Below are positions 58,801 through 64,000 of a DNA stretch of 64,000 nucleotides, piece after piece. The notes beneath the pieces were generated by a model. That model did not search any database. It was not told the DNA's origin and saw nothing but the letters and a program-made list of their open reading frames with translations. This stretch comes from Posidonia oceanica (lineage: Eukaryota > Streptophyta > Magnoliopsida > Alismatales > Posidoniaceae), in assembly GCA_037176725.1 (NCBI GenBank), contig JAZBRS010000020.1, positions 96,552,501-96,616,500 of the forward strand, written 5' to 3'. The position numbers were made by a program, and so were the translations under genes. Each line of letters opens with the position of its first letter. The stretch's first letter is position 1.

Positions 58801-58975
58801 AAATTAGGTGGCGACTCCCTTTTCTCTTTTTTCCTTTGATTTTCATCTATATTTTCGGTGTCTTTTGAGTTAAGTTTCCTCCTCGGATTCACCCGCATAT
58901 AGTGAACCTAGTTCCGATCAGTGCACGCGAGCTTTAGCATCGTGCATGGACGATCCGAATTTCAAGATTACTACA
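55828..58975 (+). mobile_element. Solo LTR (Tat-type family), plus orientation, inserted head-on in element C's LTR
   Basis: It starts TGTAGACACCC and ends GATTACTACA, 3148 bp. It is flanked by TGTGG at 55823-55827 and 58976-58980. It belongs to the same LTR family as the LTR it interrupts but points the other way, so 55437-61522 is a large inverted-repeat structure. It carries the conserved blocks GTGTCGGGGGTGTCTAACACC (near 58635) and GTGGCGACTCC (58808-58818). From about 57380 to 58100 there is a tandem series of roughly 225-bp modules, each with a short GC-rich dyad. Frames at 56314-57310 and 57738-58340 are by-products of GC-rich LTR sequence. Confidence 0.92.
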
Positions 58976-58980
58976 TGTGG

Positions 58981-61522
58981 CAAATGTTGGCAAATGAATG
59001 CCGATTTATATTCGCCCTAAGGCGGTATGTAAGATGCAATTATAAACCATGCAAAGCTTAGCAAACCTTGTTTAAAAGCGATTAAGTAAAATTAAAGCAT
59101 TGCAAACAGGCGATAGACAAGCAAGAGAAACGAAACTAAAGCTAAACAAGTCGAGTAAACAAAACAAGGCGGCAGAAGGATGGCTATGTCCACTGCCTGG
59201 ATTGCTATTGGAGTCACTGGCCAGAGGGGCGGCAGTGCCTGTCGCCGGTGGAATTGGCGACACAGAGCATGTCTCCTGCTACTAACACAGTGGCAATCAT
59301 CGCCAAGGAAGACTATGGAAATCATGCAAAACATAAAATCGGCAACAAAGCGATAAAGATTGCATGCTCTAAGATAAAACTGACATTAAAATAAGTTGAG
59401 CAACAAAGCGAGGAGGCGGCAAGCGAGCGGCGCAGCCCACTGCCTGGACTGCAACCAAGTCGCCGCTGAGAGCAGCAACTGAGCAGGTCGCCACTGTGAG
59501 TGGCGCTTGAACCAGTTGCTAGGCTCCCAGGCGACACAACCATGTACAGTAGTCCCAAACAGGAGCTTTTGCTGCTGAAAACTAACCATGTAGACTATGC
59601 GAAATAAGAAACTAAGCATGCAAGATTACAGATGGTATATCCACGATCGAAATCATGCAATTACTTTGTAAAATGGCAATATGGGTCACGAGCTAAGGGC
59701 GCCTAAAGTCCGGTCGGTGGACTGTTGAAAACCACAGTCGAGTCACTAGTGTGAGCGGCAGCTCAATTGGCAGTCCTGGGCCAAACTTCAAGGCCAGATC
59801 TCGCACCCAAAGCCATGCAAGATTGAAAACTAATGGTGCAAACATGAAGAGCAATCAATCATGATGACAAGGAAACAAGAATCACGTGAAACGGAAACTT
59901 GGGTAACGAGATACATCAGCTCAAAGTCCGGCTGGTGGACTACTAAAGTTGCAGGTTAGTCGCCGCTTGGAGCGGCGTCACCTCTACAACCAAGCAGTCC
60001 AAACAACAAACTTTGGAGCTAAATCCTGCTCCACACACGATACAAAGCAAGCAACTAAGTATGCAAAATTATAGAGCAAACATCCACAATCATAGAGGAA
60101 CAAACATCAAGCAAAATGACGGCCTGGATCGCCCAGAGCGTCGGCCCAAAGATCGACCGACAGCAGTTTGAAGTTGTAGGTTAGTCGCCGCTTGGAGCGG
60201 TGCCAGACCTGGCAGTCCGATGGACGGACTTCAACAGTGAACTGCTCGCTCCAAGCGAAGCGAAGAGGACTGGGGAGGATCAGAAAACGTCAACGACATT
60301 CCCACGAACCCAACCACACCTTTGGTGTGGAAAACGGCAGCTTGTGGCACTCCACCCACCTCTGCCTCTTTGCACCGTCGTGGCTTGCCGGAGGCCGACC
60401 GTGTGAGCGGCCAACGATCCAACAAACTGGCTAGGAAGCTTCGAGGGACCGAGGGGGATGCGAGGGAGTGCTCGAGGGCTGAGGAGAGAGGCTCGTTCCT
60501 CTTTCCCGCCTCCGCCGGCACCTCGCCGGCGTTGCCGGGCCTCCTCGGCTGTTAGCACGGTCGAGAGTGCAAGAAGGCAAACAACTAATCTAAAGCTAAA
60601 GAGGAGAGGTCCGAGAAGCTTCCCAGACCCTTAAACTAGTAATGAGGTGAGGTGTGCTACCTCTGTGGCTTCACCGAAGTTGGCGGACGGAAGTTGGAGT
60701 GGCTTGCCGGAGTGGAAGAAGAAGGCAACGGCGTGGCGCGGAGAGGCTTGGGATCACTCTGGAACGCTCAAGGGAAGGTCGGGAATGCTCTGGAAACTCT
60801 TAATTTCACTCTGGAAGCAAGGGAGGAGCAAGTGTGTGTGTTTGAGAGTGATGAACGGTGATGGGTTTTGATGATGGCAATTGGGTTTTGTTCGATGGGT
60901 TCTTCTGCACACAAGGACAAAGGGGAGGCAGACAAGGCACAAAGGCTTGGCAGTGAGGGACTGTGAGGAGGCTTGGAAGCCGAGGAAGTAAGTGGCTGCA
61001 AGTTGAGGACGGTAAAGGTCGTTGGTGGTAGGGGAGGTGGACGACCGCGGCAGTGAGGGGCTGTGAGTGCGGGAAGGCCGCCGGCGAAGAGGGTGACCAG
61101 TGGCAGGGAGTAAGTGGATCTTGGCGTGTTGTGCATGGCCAGAAGTGGGCGAGTAAGTGCGGAGGAGACGGGTGGCAGGTGATCGACAACCGGCAACCGC
61201 CGCACGGGAAAGCTTGGACGGTGGCCTGAGTTACAGTCCAGTCGCCGCTACACGTGGCGCCAAACTCAGTCGCGGCTAATCTTAGCGACGAGTCCAGTCG
61301 TCTTTGCATGCGGCGCCTCAATGTGCAATTCAGTGAACTGGGCTGCTAATGGGCTTGACTTGGTTTAAATTTTGAGTTAGGTTTGGGATAAATTTGGGAA
61401 ATGGAATTGGGTTGTTTTGGGTTGGTTTTAGGTAAGGTTTTGAATAGGTTTCGCTGTACCTTCTTCTGAGCCAACTTCCAAAGATTCTCCAACTAAAAGT
61501 CTGCCAAAATGGGGTGTCTACA
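58981..61522 (-). repeat. 5' LTR of element C, 5'-end part
   Basis: On the minus strand it begins TGTAGACACCCC at 61522. It matches the solo LTR in inverse, for example TCCAGTCGCCGCTACACGTGGC near 61240 against the inverse near 56120. From 59210 to 60200 it has about five modules of 215-275 bp with AGTCGCCGCTTGGAGCGGCG-like dyads. Without the insertion the LTR would be about 2.93 kb. Confidence 0.88.
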
Positions 61523-62807
61523 TCTGCGTGTTCGTAAATTTTAAATTTCCATTTAGCTTTGCTTTGGGTTCTTGGTTTGGCTTTGAACTCGACTGTTTGA
61601 GCTACTGGAGTTGCAAGTCTGTCGCTGGCTCAACTGGCGACTCGGCTACAACTCGAGTCAGCCCTCCGACCAACTTGAGGCCGTTATATCTCGTGACCCA
61701 CTCGTCCTTTTTTCAGTTTGAATGCATGCTCTTATTCTTGAATGTGCAGGCTTTAAATCTGTGTGATTGGTTTTAATTTCCACATCGATTATCTATCTTG
61801 ATTATGGCAATGAAGGCCACTGCTTTGGAATACTGTGCATGGCAGCATCGCCTGGTTCAGCAGCGACCAGCCCTGGCGCCACTCACTATGGCGACTGGGT
61901 TGGCTGCTGCTCCCAATGGCGACCCGACCTGCAATCCCAGTGGTGAGCGAGCCACCCATTTGCCGCTTTGCCGCCTCGTTTACCTGATTTGTTTTTACAC
62001 TGATCTTGATCTTGGGCATGTTACCTGTGATTCCTAAGCTTTGGTTTTCAATTTCGTATTGCTTTTGCACCTCTTTTGTGGCCATGATCTCTGCTGTGTA
62101 GGGAGCAGAGTCTGTGCATCTGTCGCCTGCCTTACCGGCGACAAGCACAACCGCTTGTCTAGCTAGCGACTCATGCCCTGATCCAGACAGTGCGTTTAGC
62201 CACTGTTGTCGTCGCCTTTCGCTTATTTCATCCAATGTTTCTGATATCAGTTTTATTCCCCTTGTTGTTTATCGCCTCTTTACGATGCTTGGGCTTTAAT
62301 CAATCGTTTTCAAGCATGGTTTGCTAAGCTTGCATGGTTTATAATTGCATCTTACATACCGCCTTAGGGCGAACATAAACGGGCATTCATTTACCAACAT
62401 TTGCCACAAAAGAGCGGAAAAGCCAAGAAAGACCAATTCCTCGGGCGTGTCGGGGGTGCCTAACACCTTTCCCGCATGTAATAGGAGTCCTTACCCTTTC
62501 TCTGGACCGCATTGACCTTGTGTCATATACATTTGGACTGGATTGGCATGTTTTCTTATTACTTGAGTTTTCTCACATGTTTTCATACGATTTTCCTAGT
62601 CTTCCCGTTTTAATAGATTAGGTGGCGACTCCTTGTCTTTATTTATCTTCCTTTGCGTTCTTCACCAATTTCTCGGTGTTTTCGAGTTGAATTTTCTCCC
62701 CAAACTCACTACTGACAGCGACTTCTCCCCTCTCTCACGGCACAATCGCATCGCGAGCTATGGCAGCGGTACAAGACCCATCGTGGCCGGGCGTGGGAAC
62801 GGTCATA
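61523..62807 (+). repeat. LTR D (Tat-type family) fragment, plus orientation
   Basis: It contains the same modules as the other LTRs (dyads near 61618, 61848, 62118), the CGGGCGTGTCGGGGGTGCCT block (near 62440) and GTGGCGACTCC (62622-62632). It then ends with a GCGAGCTATGGCAGCGG phrase typical of the LTR 3' end. The left side is cut by the outer edge of element C, and the right side joins a pol fragment of opposite strand. Confidence 0.8.
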
Positions 62808-64000
62808 GGAGCATGGATGAAATTCTCATGGATCTGGCAGTTATGGCATCTGCGCACAAACTGGCAGCAATCTGTCTCCATAGTTGACCAGAAGTAGCCC
62901 TGGAGCATGATCTTCTTGGCTAGCAACACACCGTTCATGTGAGGGCCGCAGGTCCCTGCATGGACTTGAAGCATCAGTGTGTCGGCCTCTCTCTTGTACA
63001 CGCAGCGTAGGAGCATCTGGTTGTAGGATCTTCTGTAGAGATGCCCTGCTCCTAGCACGTATTTTGACGTCAGACGTGCCAAAGTCTTTCTATCTGCTAC
63101 TGAGGAGTGAGGTGGGAGGTTCCCAGATTCCAGAAAGACTTTAATGTCATGGTACCATGGTTGCTCTTCTGCTGGATCCGCCTCTTCTATGCTCATGCAA
63201 TGCGCAGGCTGCTCCATGCGAGTGACTGATACGTCCACTGCACGGTATTCAGATATGCTGAGCTAGGATGGCAAGGTTGCCAGCGCATCTGCATATGCGT
63301 TCCTCGCTCTGTTCATGTATGTGAAGCAGACGTTCTCGAACTCCTCAATAAGCTTCAACGGATGTTCATGATATGGCACGAGCTTTGGATCCTTTGTCTT
63401 CCAGTCGCCGTTTACCTAGGAGATCACCAACATCGCATCACCGTGCACATGCAGTTTCTACACCTCATGTTCGAGTATGACTCTTAGTCCTAGGATGCAC
63501 GCTTCATATTCAGCCTTATTGTTGGTGCATTCGAAGGTCAGCCTCCTTGCAAAAGGGATCAGCTGCCCCTGCAGCGTTGCTAATACTACACCTATGCCTT
63601 GACCTCTTCTGTTGACGGCGCCATCAAAGTACAGCTGCCACTGCTGCTCGTCTTCAGGGTCCTTTTGTTCAGAATCCTCCATGGTGAGCAGGATGTCCTC
63701 ATCGGGGAACTGTGTCCGCAGAGGCTGATATTCAGGTAAGGGGAAGTCAGCCAAGTGGTCTGCCATAGCCTGCCCCTTCATGGACTTCTGTGTGACGAAG
63801 GTGATGTCGTACTAAGACAACAACACCTACCACTTGACGCATCGGCCTACCATGGCTGGCTTCTGGAAGAGAAACTTCATTAGGTCATGCCGGCATAAAA
63901 GCAGAATTGGATAGGCCATCATGTAATGCCTTAGTCTTTGTGCCGCCCAGACAAGGGATAAGCAAACCTTCTCTATGGTGTTGTACCTAGCTTTACAATC
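62808..64000 (-). pseudogene. pol: Third pol fragment (D): RNase H, second RNase H, integrase finger
   Basis: The minus strand enters from beyond the window in Ty3 RNase H. It continues through the archaeal-type RNase H (LYFDGAVNRRGQGIGVV; NNKAEYEACILGL) and the integrase finger RCHNCQIHENF. It stops after NFIHAP at about 62808, where B and C continue into the integrase core. The next bases belong to the plus-oriented LTR D. Stops at expected Q and W codons are present, for example near 63458 and 63790. Confidence 0.85.

Larger units (their letters stand above)
43766..61522 (-). mobile_element. Element C: Tat-type Ty3/gypsy retrotransposon lacking RT, with a sense accessory gene
   Basis: On the minus strand: 5' LTR (61522-58981 plus 55827-55437, split by a solo LTR), PBS, 1.2-kb leader, gag, protease, linker, RNase H, second RNase H, integrase, a conserved spacer and a DUF7745-like gene in the same orientation as pol. 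The left end is truncated near 43766 and no 3' LTR is seen. Relative to element B, the whole RT core is missing. Domain order and sequence show that B and C belong to one family. Stops in pol and gag again sit at expected Q and W codons. Confidence 0.85.

Overview
The window is nuclear DNA from a flowering plant with a large, transposon-rich genome. The evidence is spliced exons with GT/AG introns, Ty3/gypsy LTR retrotransposons of the dual-RNase-H (Tat/Ogre-like) type, LTRs of 2.5-3.5 kb, plant-only gene families (plant mobile domain, DUF7745-like) and one plant housekeeping gene. The GC-rich first exons of that gene would fit a monocot, but this is only a weak inference. No rRNA, tRNA, CRISPR array or bacterial feature was seen.

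Layout. (1) 1-5.2 kb: a plus-strand LTR (A), split by a solo LTR (1668-4744) with 5-bp target duplications GGGCG. It runs into an imperfect palindrome at 4.74-5.31 kb. (2) 5.2-26.45 kb: element B, a minus-strand Tat-type retrotransposon. Its left LTR, polypurine tract, pol, protease and a gag remnant are present; the PBS, leader and gag N-terminus at its 5' end are deleted. Between pol and the left LTR lie about 9.5 kb with tandem repeats and two intron-containing genes in ANTISENSE orientation: a plant-mobile-domain gene (10466-13909) and a DUF7745-like gene (14440-15833). (3) 26.45-32.75 kb: nested LTRs of a second family (TGTAAC...GTTACA). (4) 32.75-41.3 kb: a host island with one intact six-exon gene on the minus strand (34336-39883), an ALKBH9-type RNA m6A demethylase of 557 aa. 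A degraded LINE-like fragment lies upstream of it. (5) 41.3-43.77 kb: two more TGTAAC LTR fragments. (6) 43.77-61.5 kb: element C, a relative of B on the minus strand. It has an intact PBS, gag, protease, RNase H and integrase, but the whole RT core is deleted. Its DUF7745-like gene is in SENSE orientation and lacks the intron found in B's copy. Its 5' LTR is split by an oppositely oriented solo LTR (55828-58975, target duplication TGTGG). (7) 61.5-64 kb: another LTR piece (D) fused to a third pol fragment that runs off the window.

How it fits together. Apart from the ALKBH9-type gene, almost everything is a nested stack of two LTR families. The coding parts of B and C are dead. The stop codons I could classify are mostly CAG to TAG or TGG to TAG/TGA, as expected from cytosine deamination in CHG-methylated DNA. 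The most unusual part is the accessory-gene cassette between pol and the 3' LTR: two plant gene families carried antisense with introns in B, and one of them inverted and lacking an intron in C.
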